Part shown: piece after piece, positions 1 through 9,178 of the stretch | Numbering within the stretch: position 1 is the stretch's first letter | Layout of the letters: every line of letters starts with the position of its first letter | NCBI GenBank assembly: GCA_002368175.1 | Contig: AP018173.1 | Location: 124,001-188,000, forward strand | From: Calothrix sp. NIES-2098 | GTDB lineage: Bacteria > Cyanobacteriota > Cyanobacteriia > Cyanobacteriales > Nostocaceae | Length of the DNA: 64,000 nt | Direction of reading: 5' to 3' | Notes under the pieces: model-generated | Databases searched by the model: none | What the model saw: only the letters and a program-made list of their open reading frames with translations | Told to the model about the DNA's origin: nothing | Program-made: the position numbers and the translations under genes

Positions 1-972
1 GACCTAGGGCAAAAAATACTGACCCATGCAGTTTATGGATTTTTTAACAACGGTGGCACTCGCTGCTATGTTGTGCGGGTAAAGGCTGCGGGTGACATTA
101 CTGCTGAGTTTCTAAAACAGAAATTTGCAGCCATTGACGAGATCGCAATTGTTGCTGCTCCTGGGATCACAAAAACAGATCATCCCGAGGTTATTGATGC
201 TATCACCATCCACTGTCAAGAGCAGACTCAAGACCGTTTTGCTATCTTTGACAGTGAGGAAGTAGTCGAAGACCTAACCCAACTCGACCCGAAGTCTAAT
301 AACAACAAATTACCTCCCTTTTCAAACTATGCTGCTTACTACTTCCCTTGGCTCCAAGTTTTCGATCCGGTGACAAAAGTCCAAAATCCACAGGGTGATG
401 GGTTCATATACGTCCCACCAAGCGGTCACATAGCGGGGATCTATGCTCGAGTAGACAATACTCGAGGCGTGCATAAAGCACCAGCTAACGAACCTGTGTT
501 GGGATCTCTGGGACTGAAGTACAAAATTAGCAAAGCTCAACAAGACGGACTAAATCCCCAAGGCGTTAACTGTATCCGCGACCTCAATGGTAATATCCGC
601 GTATGGGGAGCACGCACACTTGGCGGTGATAAAAACGGCGAGTTTAAGTACATTAATGTCCGCCGCACAATGCTCTTCCTGCGCAAATCAATCGATCAGG
701 GTACTCAGTGGGCAGTCTTTGAACCCAATGATACTAACTTGTGGGCGAAAATTATACTCAATGTCACTGCCTTTTTGACCATTGTCTGGCGTAACGGGGC
801 TTTGTTCGGCAACACACCCCAACAGGCATTCTATGTTAAATGTGATGCAGAGACCAATCCTCCTGAAGTTCGAGAACTGGGTCAGGTAATTACAGAGATT
901 GGGGTGGCAATTGTCAGACCAGCAGAATTTGTCATCTTCCGCATCAGTCAGTGGGCTGGACCTAGCAAATAA
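1..972 (+). CDS. eCIS/phage tail sheath protein, 3' part (cut by window edge)
   Basis: This is the C-terminal part of a contractile tail sheath subunit, which forms the outer cylinder that shortens on firing. The frame is open from base 1, so the start lies outside the window; the GTG near 73 is internal. The C-terminus has the sheath pattern AFYVKCDAETNPPEVRE followed by VITEIG, which is the conserved C-terminal insertion and handshake region of Afp2/Pvc2/gp18-like sheaths. The next gene encodes a paralogue with the same C-terminal motif, so two sheath types lie in tandem, as in Afp and PVC clusters. The family call is firm; only the length is unknown. Confidence 0.93.
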   Translation, partial: DLGQKILTHAVYGFFNNGGTRCYVVRVKAAGDITAEFLKQKFAAIDEIAIVAAPGITKTDHPEVIDAITIHCQEQTQDRFAIFDSEEVVEDLTQLDPKSNNNKLPPFSNYAAYYFPWLQVFDPVTKVQNPQGDGFIYVPPSGHIAGIYARVDNTRGVHKAPANEPVLGSLGLKYKISKAQQDGLNPQGVNCIRDLNGNIRVWGARTLGGDKNGEFKYINVRRTMLFLRKSIDQGTQWAVFEPNDTNLWAKIILNVTAFLTIVWRNGALFGNTPQQAFYVKCDAETNPPEVRELGQVITEIGVAIVRPAEFVIFRISQWAGPSK

Positions 973-1033
973 TTTAAGGGTAGGGAGTTGTTGATGGCGC
1001 TATGTTTCATTTGCTATCGAATAGGAGTAGAAA

Positions 1034-2254
1034 ATGCTCAAGTATAAAACACCTGGCGTTTACTACGAAGAGCGCTTTCCATCACCAGTGGAAAAACTGC
1101 AAACAGGAGTGCCTGCAATTCTTGGATACATCAAGGGTAACGCAAAATTTAATGAACCTCAGCCCCTAACCCACTGGTCTGAGTTTCAGCGAGACTTCGG
1201 TGCGCCACTTCCCAATGGTTACTTGGCTTATGCAGTCCGAGGCTTCTTCAAGAACGGTGGAAGTTTATGCTATGTGGTTCCTCTCAAAGATACTATCCCG
1301 CCTGAAGATGCTTTGCTTGAAGGTTTGGCAGCGCTAGAACCACTTTGCACTATCGACTTAGTTTGCACTCCGGATATTATGCGATCGCCACCACCTATGA
1401 ATTTGACAAATGATCCTTGTGCGCCAGATCTGACAGACTCAACAATATGGTCAAACTTGTCGCCACTTAACCCAGATAGCGTAATCACAATGCAGTCTGC
1501 TGTCTTAGAACATTGCCATCGTTTGGGCAATCGCTTCGCCATCCTAGATTCTTTACCTCACACCAATGAGCAACAACTGCACAATCAACGACGGGGACTC
1601 AATGGGGCGAGTGCTGCCCTTTACTATCCTTGGGTTCGAGTACAAGATGACTCATACCTGAAAAGCACCTTCGTCCCACCTTGTGGTCATGTAGCTGGAG
1701 TGTACGCCCGCAGCGACCAGAAAATTGGTGTCTACAAAGCACCTGCAAATGAAGTTCTTAAGGGTGTTCTCGAACTGGAAGTCAATTTGACAAACCGTCA
1801 ACAGGGTCTATTGAATCAAGAAGGGATCAACTGTCTGCATACTTTTCCTGGTCGTGAAATTTTAGTTTGGGGTGCCCGAACCCTAAGCCATGACCCTGAG
1901 TGGACATATATCAACGTGCGACGGCTGTTCCTGACCGTTATCCGTTGGATCGAACGCAATATGTTGGAGGTAGTGTTTGAACCTAACGATGCCAGTTTAT
2001 GGAATCGGATCAAGCGTGATCTGACGGATTACTTCAATGACCTGTTTCGACAGGGGGCTTTGAAGGGCAGTCAACCAGAGGAAGCTTTCTATGTCAAATG
2101 TGATGAGGATACCAACCCGCCGCAAGTGCGTGAAGCAGGACAAGTGGTCACGGAAATCGGCTTAGCTCCAATTGAACCCTGCGAGTTCATCATTGTTACC
2201 ATCATCCACGGCACTACCGGAGTCACCATTTCCGGTGTTCCCAAACTTGGTTAG
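1034..2254 (+). CDS. eCIS/phage tail sheath protein, second copy
   Basis: A 406-residue contractile sheath subunit. The N-terminus (YKTPGVYYEERFPSPVEK) is the usual sheath opening, and a GFFKNGGSLCYVV segment matches the window-edge copy, which reads FFNNGGTRCYVV. The C-terminus has AFYVKCDEDTNPPQVRE and VVTEIG. An AGGAG at about 1024-1028 precedes the ATG. It is shorter than T4 gp18 and lacks large surface domains, as is normal for eCIS sheaths. It sits 61 bases after the first sheath gene and 20 before the tube gene, so one transcript is likely. Two paralogous sheaths may form a mixed or graded cylinder, but that is inference. Confidence 0.94.
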   Translation: MLKYKTPGVYYEERFPSPVEKLQTGVPAILGYIKGNAKFNEPQPLTHWSEFQRDFGAPLPNGYLAYAVRGFFKNGGSLCYVVPLKDTIPPEDALLEGLAALEPLCTIDLVCTPDIMRSPPPMNLTNDPCAPDLTDSTIWSNLSPLNPDSVITMQSAVLEHCHRLGNRFAILDSLPHTNEQQLHNQRRGLNGASAALYYPWVRVQDDSYLKSTFVPPCGHVAGVYARSDQKIGVYKAPANEVLKGVLELEVNLTNRQQGLLNQEGINCLHTFPGREILVWGARTLSHDPEWTYINVRRLFLTVIRWIERNMLEVVFEPNDASLWNRIKRDLTDYFNDLFRQGALKGSQPEEAFYVKCDEDTNPPQVREAGQVVTEIGLAPIEPCEFIIVTIIHGTTGVTISGVPKLG

Positions 2255-2274
2255 TAAATTCAGGAGGTTTGATT

Positions 2275-2709
2275 ATGGCAACTGGAGATCGCAAAGATCC
2301 ATTGATGGCTTATAACTTTACACTAGAGATTAGTGGAAAACGTGCTGGTTTTCGAGAGTGTTCTGGTTTGGATTCCAGCCAAGACCCCACTGAATATCGC
2401 GAAGGTAACGAAAAAGTCCTCACAGTACGGAAATTACCTGGACTGGTTAAGTACTCCAATATCAGCCTTAAATATGGAGTAACTGACGATACATCTCTTT
2501 GGCAATGGTTGACAAAAGCAGTGACGGGTGACATAGAGCGCGTGGATGGCACTATCTCCCTTTTGGATGATAAAGGTGCAGAGAAACTCAAGTGGAAGTT
2601 TAAGGCTGGCTGGCCTACCAAATGGACAGGTGCAACCTTCAACGCCACCAGTAACGAAGTGGCGATCGAAACCCTGGAAATTGCTCACGAAGGAATAGAG
2701 AAGGGCTAG
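2275..2709 (+). CDS. eCIS inner tube protein (phage tail tube, Afp1/Pvc1-like)
   Basis: A 144-residue tube subunit of the gp19/Hcp-like phage tail tube family, whose hexamers stack into the inner tube inside the sheath. The start DRKDPLMAYNFTLEISGK and the middle LPGLVKYSNISLKYGVTDD are typical of eCIS tubes, as is the late ATSNEVAIETLEIAHEGIE. I chose ATG 2275 because AGGAGG lies at 2262-2267, seven bases upstream; a TTG at 2269 is in frame but too close. It follows the sheath gene directly. The later gene at 3354 is its paralogue (tube initiator). Confidence 0.94.
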   Translation: MATGDRKDPLMAYNFTLEISGKRAGFRECSGLDSSQDPTEYREGNEKVLTVRKLPGLVKYSNISLKYGVTDDTSLWQWLTKAVTGDIERVDGTISLLDDKGAEKLKWKFKAGWPTKWTGATFNATSNEVAIETLEIAHEGIEKG

Positions 2710-2731
2710 AAGCGATCGCTAGGAGGACATA

Positions 2732-3094
2732 ATGCTGCAAACAGAGTTTCCTTTCACCTTGCCTCAAGGCTACGTGGACTCGGAGGGCAGCCTCCATCGC
2801 GAGGGCATAATGCGGTTAGCTACTGCCTACGACGAGATTGAGCCATTGAAAGAGTATAAGGTGCAGACTAATGCTGCTTACTTAGTAGTCATCCTGCTGT
2901 CACGGGTGATCACCAAACTAGGTAACTTGGAACAGATTAATCCCAAGGTCATCGAAAGCTTATTTGCCGGTGACTTTGCATTCTTGCAGGACTTTTATCT
3001 GCGGATCAACCAGAATGGTAACAGTCGGCTGCTCGTGGAATGTCCACATTGCAAAGGTGAGTTTGAGGTGGAAACAGCCACCTTGGGGGAGTAA
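2732..3094 (+). CDS. eCIS small tail-assembly protein
   Basis: A 120-residue protein in the place where phages and many eCIS clusters carry tail-assembly chaperone-like genes, between tube and tube initiator. The N-terminus (FPFTLPQGYVDSEGSLHREG) matches phage tail assembly proteins, and the C-terminus carries a CPHC pair in a short zinc-knuckle-like segment. The RBS AGGAGG is well placed before the ATG. Its 3' end overlaps an open -1 frame encoding a DUF6760-like sequence, reminiscent of gpG/gpGT of lambda. Its exact role in eCIS is unknown to me; the family assignment rests on position and N-terminal similarity. Confidence 0.75.
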   Translation: MLQTEFPFTLPQGYVDSEGSLHREGIMRLATAYDEIEPLKEYKVQTNAAYLVVILLSRVITKLGNLEQINPKVIESLFAGDFAFLQDFYLRINQNGNSRLLVECPHCKGEFEVETATLGE

Positions 3095-3249
3095 TTCGCT
3101 ATCCAGCAGACAGATTGTCTGCTGAGATAGCCTATATTGCCTATCACTTTCACTGGTCTTACGATCAGATTATGACCTTGGAACACCCAGAGCGACGGCA
3201 CTGGGTGAGCGAAATTGCCAATATTAACCAGCAGTTTTCACATAAATGA
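3094..3249 (+). CDS. DUF6760-like small eCIS protein, probably made by -1 frameshift
   Basis: About 51 codons in the -1 frame relative to the preceding gene encode IRYPADRLSAEIAYIAYHF and then HWSYDQIMTLEHPERRHW, which I recognise as the short DUF6760-type protein found in eCIS and phage tail clusters. The frame opens at 3067 after a TGA and contains no ATG, GTG or TTG before 3115, which is already inside the conserved part; only ATT occurs at 3094. The overlap with the upstream gene passes a run of five G (3085-3089) where a -1 slip of glycine tRNA would fuse the two frames. Coordinates give the conserved part; the real start is uncertain. Confidence 0.7.
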   Translation: MRYPADRLSAEIAYIAYHFHWSYDQIMTLEHPERRHWVSEIANINQQFSHK

Positions 3250-3350
3250 ACCACATCTTTTGTCAGGGCGAACGGTCGAGAGCCTCTATGACTATTTACA
3301 ACAATTTTGCTGAAACCAAACAGATCAACAACACTGTAAGGAGGTCATGA
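3246..3350 (+). CDS. Possible very short ORF before the tube initiator
   Basis: An ATG overlapping the stop of the DUF6760-like frame (ATGA) opens a 34-codon frame ending inside the RBS of the next gene. An internal ATG gives MTIYNNFAETKQINNTVRRS. I do not recognise it. The ATGA overlap is the only argument for translation; it could equally be spacer. Low confidence. Confidence 0.2.
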   Translation: MNHIFCQGERSRASMTIYNNFAETKQINNTVRRS

Positions 3351-3353
3351 TGT

Positions 3354-3794
3354 ATGACGGTAGGTGCTCGCAAAGATCCCTATCTCGCTTTTAATTTCCT
3401 TGTTGAGATCGGTGGATTAACAGTTGGCGGTTTCTCCGAAGTTAATGGTTTGCAGGCGGAGCTGGAAATCCTAGATTATCAGGAGGGTGGTGAGAATCAG
3501 TACATTCACAAGCTACCTGGTCCAGTTCGCTACCCGTCTAACCTAGTTCTCAAGCACGGGTTGACAGATAGCAAAACTTTGTGGAATTGGCAGCAAGACG
3601 CAATCAAAGGTACTATCAAACGCTTTAATGGGTCTATTATTCTGCAAAACAGTACTTATCAAGAAGTATGGCGCTGGAATTTTTTCAAAGCGTTTCCTGC
3701 ACGCTGGATTGGACCCGATCTGCGTGCGAATACTGCAGAAGTGGCTTTAGAGACTCTAGAACTGGTTCATCATGGAATGATACAACCCCAATAG
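3354..3794 (+). CDS. eCIS tube initiator / second tube protein (Afp5/Pvc5-like)
   Basis: A 146-residue paralogue of the tube protein at 2275: it shares RKDPYLAFNFLVEIGG, LPGPVRYPSNLVLKHGLTD and the terminal ANTAEVALETLELVHHG. In Afp/PVC systems a divergent tube protein (Afp5) forms the first ring on the baseplate spike, and its place just before the baseplate genes fits that. AAGGAGG at about 3338-3344 supports ATG 3354 over the ATG pair just upstream. It continues the same operon; 27 bases separate it from the large repetitive protein. Confidence 0.9.
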   Translation: MTVGARKDPYLAFNFLVEIGGLTVGGFSEVNGLQAELEILDYQEGGENQYIHKLPGPVRYPSNLVLKHGLTDSKTLWNWQQDAIKGTIKRFNGSIILQNSTYQEVWRWNFFKAFPARWIGPDLRANTAEVALETLELVHHGMIQPQ

Positions 3795-3821
3795 TAGATC
3801 CAACACCAATAGGCTGACGAA

Positions 3822-6800
3822 ATGACAACATCTCCTGAAGGTCTGCATCAAGAGGGCGATCACAACGATCTCGCTCACCAATCTACCCAAAATAAGACCT
3901 GGCAGGATGCTCTTGACCCGCAATTGACCTGGCGGCTCAGGCGTCCGCTAGTCCAACCAGGTGCTATTGGGAGTAGACTCGCTAGGGCTGTGTTGTCGCG
4001 GACGCAACGAGTGAGTAACCGTTTGCCATTACTAACAAAATTAATACAGCCTTGGATTCATAATATTGGTTATTTTCACTTCCAGCCCAGCCCCAACGAC
4101 CATATACTGCGGCTACCAGACTTTGATTCCACTTCTGACTCACCTGATATAGCTGCTGCGTTTAATTCTCAATCCCCTGCCAATAATGCGATCTCAGACC
4201 AAGCCGACCATCATAATACTACCGAGATGTCCCCCAGCTTGGAGGTGACTAAATTTACTCTTCTGGCTCAGGCAAGACATCAAGTTGGCTACCATAGCCA
4301 ACCTTTATCATCTCTAGCTAAATCTACAGATGATACATCTAGCAGAGATAACCCACAACAAAACATCTCATTGCCCACAGATGCAATCACAATTAGCAAA
4401 CCAACTTTAACTTCAGGACAACCAATATTACACAGAGCAGCCTCTAATTCTATCCCTAGTTCCCAGCCACATCTATTAGACGTAAATGCTCAACTATACC
4501 AAAGGCTTCAACGTCCGCAATTACAACCAAGGCTAGTTTCTATTCAACTAGCTCGTACTGTTCAATCACGAATACAACACTTAAGCGATCGCTTACCGTT
4601 ACTGAAAGAATTAGATCAACATCAGCCTCATCAAGAAGATTTACAAGTACATAAAAAGTCTAATGATGAGATACAACGTTTGCCAGACTTTGATTCTGGC
4701 AAGGATTTACCTGAATTAACCGTATCTGAAGATTCTCAAGCTATCGCCAATGCCAATGTTGCTCGATTTAGCAGAGATAATCCTCAACAAAACATCTCAT
4801 TGCCCACAGATGCAATCACAATTAGCAAACCAACTTTAACTTCAGGACAACCAATATTACACAGAGCAGCCTCTAATTCTATCCCTAGTTCCCAGCCACA
4901 TCTATTAGACGTAAATGCTCAACTATACCAAAGGCTTCAACGTCCGCAATTACAACCAAGGCTAGTTTCTATTCAACTAGCTCGTACTGTTCAATCACGA
5001 ATACAACACTTAAGCGATCGCTTACCGTTACTGAAAGAATTAGATCAACATCAGCCTCATCAAGAAGATTTACAAGTACATAAAAAGTCTAATGATGAGA
5101 TACAACGTTTGCCAGACTTTGATTCTGGCAAGGATTTACCTGAATTAACCGTATCTGAAGATTCTCAAGCTATCGCCAATGCCAATGTTGCTCGATTTAG
5201 CAGAGATAATCCTCAACAAAACATCTCATTGCCCACAGATGCGATCGCTACTAGCAGACCAATTCTAACTTTAGGAAAACAAATAGTACACAGAGTAGGC
5301 TCTAGTTCTATCACTAGTTCCCAGCCACATCTATTAGACGTAAATGCTCAACTATACCAAAGGCTTCAACGTCCGCAATTACAACCAAGGCTAGCTTCTA
5401 TTCAACTAGCTCGTACTGTTCAATCACGAATACAACGTTTGAGTAACCGTTTGCAACTGCTGACAGAGTTAACCCAGCATCAAAGCGGGGTACAACATCT
5501 GCAAACAAATCAAAAAAATCATCATGAAATACAACGGCTGCTAGACTTTAACTCTAACAATGTTTTGCCAGCATTAACAGCATTGCCCAATTCTCCACAA
5601 GTGCGTTACATTAACCAAACTAGCCAGCCGACGCAGAGAATTTTTGAAAATACCCTCTCCAGATCAAGCTATACCCATGATTTTCTAGTTGACAAATCAC
5701 TTGCTCCTGATGCAACTACATCTATTGATCAACCTACTAGACAAGATCCAGAAAAAAACACCTCATCATTTTCACCATCCGTAATCAAAAACAGTGAACT
5801 TGCTGCTAACACTGCACAGACAACATCAAAGCTCGATTTAGAAAACCAACTACAACACCAACTCCTGCGTCCAATAGTCCAACCAGGTGTACTCAGCTTT
5901 AAACTAGCCCATGTTGTTCAATCACAGATACAACGCTTAAGCGATCGCTTACCGTTACTGAAAGAATTAGATCAACATCAGCCTCATCAAGAAGATTTAC
6001 AAGTACATAAAAAGTCTAATGATGAGATACAACGTTTGCCAGACTTTGACTCTCGCGTTAACCCACCTAAGTTAGCAGAGTGGTCTACTTCTAATGCCGA
6101 AACTTTTCTCGCCCAACAAGTGCATCATATTAACCAGACTAGCAAGCCGAGTGGATCAGCTACCTCACGAAGCTCGAAGGCTAACAAACCGACTATTGTT
6201 CAAGGAAAAGCAAAGCATCAAGTTACACATGAAATGTTTGTCAGGGTGGATAGCCGTGCTAACCTACCATCTGCATCTGTAGTCAGATCAAAGCGAAATG
6301 GTACAACTACGATCCCAGCCCAAAAGATAAAGCAATTTATTCATCAACCAAAAACCTCATTCCCATCATCAGTTAAGACTCAAAGTAATGGGATTGCTTC
6401 TAGTAGCACTCCCATGACTGCAAAGGAACAAATAGCACAGATATCAAAATTCAACTCTACCCCTAATTTCCAGTTACATTCATCAGAACAGCAACGGCAA
6501 CAACGACTCCAACACCCCCTAGTTCAATCAAGTATAATTGGCTCTCAACTAGTACGTACTATCCAGACACGAAAGCAGCAGCTAAGTAATCATCAACCAC
6601 TGTTAGCTAAGTTATTCCAGCGCCAGCATAGTAGATATCACAACCAAACTCAGTCAGATCCGAGAGTTGATGTGCAGCGATCGCTCCAGGAATTTCGTCA
6701 CCCTAGTGATTTAAAAGTGTTAGCAACTGAAAACACCTTGACAACAAACCCCTCTAAATTTGAGCTAGTTAACAGATCGCAACCTAACGAGCAACCAAAG

Positions 6801-7445
6801 GCGACCGTATCACCTTTGGCTAGAGTTATATCCGCGAGACAAACTAGATCCAACCCTACACAACAAAATTTGCAGCCTGTGAAATCAATTACTGTTTCCA
6901 GAAGCAAATCTTCTGTTTTTTCTAGTCATGCAGATATCTACTCGCAAATATCGGCAACACCTGTGACAGCAATTTCTCATAGAACAGACCATGTTTTAGA
7001 GCCACAAAGCTCTGCACCCATACAAAGAATTATGATTAAAACGAACGAAAATAGCCAGAAAATCCAACTTTCATCTGTACGACCTTTAGTGAAGGAAATT
7101 AGGAGGAAAAAACTGCTTAACTCTCCTATGCCCTTAGTTCTCTCTAGTTCATCAGCTTTTGATCGCTCAGGAGTGAAATTACAACCAACGAACAACTCAG
7201 TTATGTCTGGAACTCACAATTCATTTACCAACAGCCATCAGGAAAGTGCAATCATACCCAGCAATTCATCACAGATTAATGATACTCAATCTCATACTAA
7301 TAATCAAAACAATTCAGCGAGAACCAGAGAACGCGATCGTGAGAATGCAATCGATGTAGACGACCTAGCAGATCGGGTAATGCGGAAGGTAATGAGGCAA
7401 CTTGCCATAGAAAGTGAACGACGAGGAGGATGGCAATGGCCTTAG
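3822..7445 (+). CDS. Large repetitive Gln/Ser-rich eCIS protein of unknown function
   Basis: A 1207-residue, low-complexity, Gln/Ser/Asn-rich protein with no enzyme motif. Its core is six copies of a module: a helix of the type LQRPxLQPxxxSxxLARxVQSR, then LSxRLPLLxEL, a His/Gln linker and EIQRLPDFDS. Copies two and three are almost identical at DNA level. The last 40 residues are different: charged and amphipathic (IDVDDLADRVMRKVMRQL, then ESERRG), a kind of tail seen on proteins encoded before LysM adaptor genes in contractile tail clusters. It overlaps the LysM gene by about 10 bases. It may be a disordered baseplate or anchoring component, or stand in for the missing tape measure; function is not known. 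Confidence 0.7.
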   Translation: MTTSPEGLHQEGDHNDLAHQSTQNKTWQDALDPQLTWRLRRPLVQPGAIGSRLARAVLSRTQRVSNRLPLLTKLIQPWIHNIGYFHFQPSPNDHILRLPDFDSTSDSPDIAAAFNSQSPANNAISDQADHHNTTEMSPSLEVTKFTLLAQARHQVGYHSQPLSSLAKSTDDTSSRDNPQQNISLPTDAITISKPTLTSGQPILHRAASNSIPSSQPHLLDVNAQLYQRLQRPQLQPRLVSIQLARTVQSRIQHLSDRLPLLKELDQHQPHQEDLQVHKKSNDEIQRLPDFDSGKDLPELTVSEDSQAIANANVARFSRDNPQQNISLPTDAITISKPTLTSGQPILHRAASNSIPSSQPHLLDVNAQLYQRLQRPQLQPRLVSIQLARTVQSRIQHLSDRLPLLKELDQHQPHQEDLQVHKKSNDEIQRLPDFDSGKDLPELTVSEDSQAIANANVARFSRDNPQQNISLPTDAIATSRPILTLGKQIVHRVGSSSITSSQPHLLDVNAQLYQRLQRPQLQPRLASIQLARTVQSRIQRLSNRLQLLTELTQHQSGVQHLQTNQKNHHEIQRLLDFNSNNVLPALTALPNSPQVRYINQTSQPTQRIFENTLSRSSYTHDFLVDKSLAPDATTSIDQPTRQDPEKNTSSFSPSVIKNSELAANTAQTTSKLDLENQLQHQLLRPIVQPGVLSFKLAHVVQSQIQRLSDRLPLLKELDQHQPHQEDLQVHKKSNDEIQRLPDFDSRVNPPKLAEWSTSNAETFLAQQVHHINQTSKPSGSATSRSSKANKPTIVQGKAKHQVTHEMFVRVDSRANLPSASVVRSKRNGTTTIPAQKIKQFIHQPKTSFPSSVKTQSNGIASSSTPMTAKEQIAQISKFNSTPNFQLHSSEQQRQQRLQHPLVQSSIIGSQLVRTIQTRKQQLSNHQPLLAKLFQRQHSRYHNQTQSDPRVDVQRSLQEFRHPSDLKVLATENTLTTNPSKFELVNRSQPNEQPKATVSPLARVISARQTRSNPTQQNLQPVKSITVSRSKSSVFSSHADIYSQISATPVTAISHRTDHVLEPQSSAPIQRIMIKTNENSQKIQLSSVRPLVKEIRRKKLLNSPMPLVLSSSSAFDRSGVKLQPTNNSVMSGTHNSFTNSHQESAIIPSNSSQINDTQSHTNNQNNSARTRERDRENAIDVDDLADRVMRKVMRQLAIESERRGGWQWP
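4341..5198 (+). repeat. Two nearly identical 429-bp tandem units inside the repetitive gene
   Basis: Unit one (4341-4769) and unit two (4770-5198) are 429 bp each (143 codons, in frame) and differ only by a few bases near the start, AACCCA against AATCCT. A third, diverged unit begins at 5199, and a partial copy lies near 5930-6050. The identity at synonymous sites indicates a recent duplication. Confidence 0.9.
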
Positions 7446-8095
7446 AAAAATTGAAAATCGTACCAGAAATTGGCGCAGAAATTACTGTCTTGTTTAATCC
7501 CAATGAAATCACTATTGATAAGACAGCCAATTGGCGCGTAGCTCCTACCGATGAATCAGACGTGCCAGAATCTCAATTTACTCATGGTGATCCAGCACAA
7601 TTGACCATGAATTTATTATGCGACACCTATGAGGCAAAGACCGATGTCCGCACACACACTGATAAAATATTTGACCTCGCAACTATCCAGAAACACGGTT
7701 CATTACACCGACCACCTTTGTGCAAATTGATGTGGGGAAAGTTTGATTTTAATAATTTTCAGTGGGTGCTAACGAATTTAAACCAGCGTTTTACCTTATT
7801 TCTGGATAACGGTACGCCTGTGCGTGCTAACCTCACATGCACTTTTAAACAATGGCGTTCAGATCAAGAGGACGCTAAACTAACAAATAAGCAGTCGCCA
7901 GATGTAGCTAAGACACGCCTTGTTAAAGACAAAGAGAGAATTAGTAACATTGCTTATGAAGAATATGAAGATCCCACCCTCTGGCGGGCGATCGCCCAAG
8001 CAAACAAGATTGATAACCCCACCTACTTAAAACCGGGCATAGTATTAGCAATTCCTGCTTTGCGTCCTGGTTCTTCATTGGGAGGTGACATCTAA
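7436..8095 (+). CDS. LysM-domain baseplate adaptor (Afp7/Pvc7, gp53-like)
   Basis: A protein of about 219 residues with a C-terminal LysM fold: an ISNIAYEEYEDPTLWRAIA segment, then ANKIDNPTYLKPGIVLAIP. The N-terminal part begins EKLKIVPEIGAEITVLFNPN, typical of tail LysM adaptors that link tube and baseplate hub (T4 gp53 / Afp7). ATG 7436 is preferred over 7430 because GAGGAGG ends at 7429 and needs spacing. The gene overlaps the end of the repetitive protein, so translation is probably coupled. In contractile tails the LysM here is structural rather than peptidoglycan-binding. Confidence 0.9.
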   Translation: MALEKLKIVPEIGAEITVLFNPNEITIDKTANWRVAPTDESDVPESQFTHGDPAQLTMNLLCDTYEAKTDVRTHTDKIFDLATIQKHGSLHRPPLCKLMWGKFDFNNFQWVLTNLNQRFTLFLDNGTPVRANLTCTFKQWRSDQEDAKLTNKQSPDVAKTRLVKDKERISNIAYEEYEDPTLWRAIAQANKIDNPTYLKPGIVLAIPALRPGSSLGGDI

Positions 8096-8098
8096 AAT

Positions 8099-9178
8099 AT
8101 GCCGAATTTAGGTGACAAGCAAAAAATAGTCCCAGATTTCCGTGTGTTGATTAATGGCACACCTATCCCAATTGATGTATCGACTGATCTGATGACTGTC
8201 GTTGTCCAAGAAGATATAGAAGCACTCAGTATGTTTACTCTTAAACTTACTAACTGGGATATCCAAAAGCACAAAGTAACTTGGTCGGATGATGAACGTT
8301 GGTTTAAAATGGGCAACGAAGTCGAAATCCATATGGGTTATATAAATCACCTCGAAAAGCTCATCAATGGTGAAATTATTGGTCTCGAACCAGAATTTGA
8401 TGTGAATGAAGCTCCTAGTGTGATTGTTCGTGGTTACGATCGCCGCCATCGTTTATTGCGTGGACGTTATACTCAGGCTTTTCTTCAGATCAAAGATAGT
8501 GAAATTGTCAGCCAAATAGCCAGCAGCAAAGAGGTGAATCTAACACCTAAAGTAGAAGACACAAAAGTAAAGCTGGATTATGTCTTACAACACAACCAAA
8601 CTCACTGGGAATTTTTGCAGGAACGTGCTCAACGTATAGGCTATGAAGTGGTTGTAGAAGACAAGATCCTGTATTTCCGACCTCATCAAAATGCTGATAG
8701 CCCTGTGTTAATGCTAGACCTCGACACAGACTTAATGGAGTTTTATCCCCGCCTGACTACATTACCTGAAGTTGGACAAGTGAAGGTGCGCGGCTGGAAT
8801 CCCAAGAAAAAAGCAGAAATAGTTGGTTTGGCTAAGGCTGGGGATGAGGGTACGATGATGGGTGGTTCTACTACTGGCCCTACGACTGCTAATCAAACCT
8901 TTGGTTCTGCTATTAACACCAGCGTCAAGCGACCTGTATTCAATCAAGGAGAGGCAAATCAAATCGCCTTGGGATATTTAAAAGACATGGCGCTGGAATA
9001 TATCACTGGTGAGGGAACTTCCATTGGTCGCACAGATTTACGAGCTGGTAAAGTTCTCAACATTCAAGGTATCGGTAAACGCTTTAGTGGCAACTACTAT
9101 ATGACCTCAACCACCCACATCTATTTACCGAAACGAGGCTATCGCACCCGCTTTACTGTCAGGAGAAATGCAACATGA
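8099..9178 (+). CDS. Baseplate hub protein, phage late control D (gpD)-like
   Basis: A 359-residue hub subunit of the phage late control gene D / gp27-like family, which forms the trimeric ring above the spike. Typical features are the beta-rich start (VPDFRVLINGTPIPIDVSTD), the GYDRRHRLLRGRYTQAF segment, a hub segment containing VLQHNQTHWEFLQERAQRIG, and a C-terminal YYMTSTTHIYLPKRGYRTRF. In Afp8/Pvc8 the hub and spike are one polypeptide; here the gpD and gpV halves are separate genes joined by an ATGA overlap at 9175-9178, so coupled translation is likely. Confidence 0.92.
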   Translation: MPNLGDKQKIVPDFRVLINGTPIPIDVSTDLMTVVVQEDIEALSMFTLKLTNWDIQKHKVTWSDDERWFKMGNEVEIHMGYINHLEKLINGEIIGLEPEFDVNEAPSVIVRGYDRRHRLLRGRYTQAFLQIKDSEIVSQIASSKEVNLTPKVEDTKVKLDYVLQHNQTHWEFLQERAQRIGYEVVVEDKILYFRPHQNADSPVLMLDLDTDLMEFYPRLTTLPEVGQVKVRGWNPKKKAEIVGLAKAGDEGTMMGGSTTGPTTANQTFGSAINTSVKRPVFNQGEANQIALGYLKDMALEYITGEGTSIGRTDLRAGKVLNIQGIGKRFSGNYYMTSTTHIYLPKRGYRTRFTVRRNAT

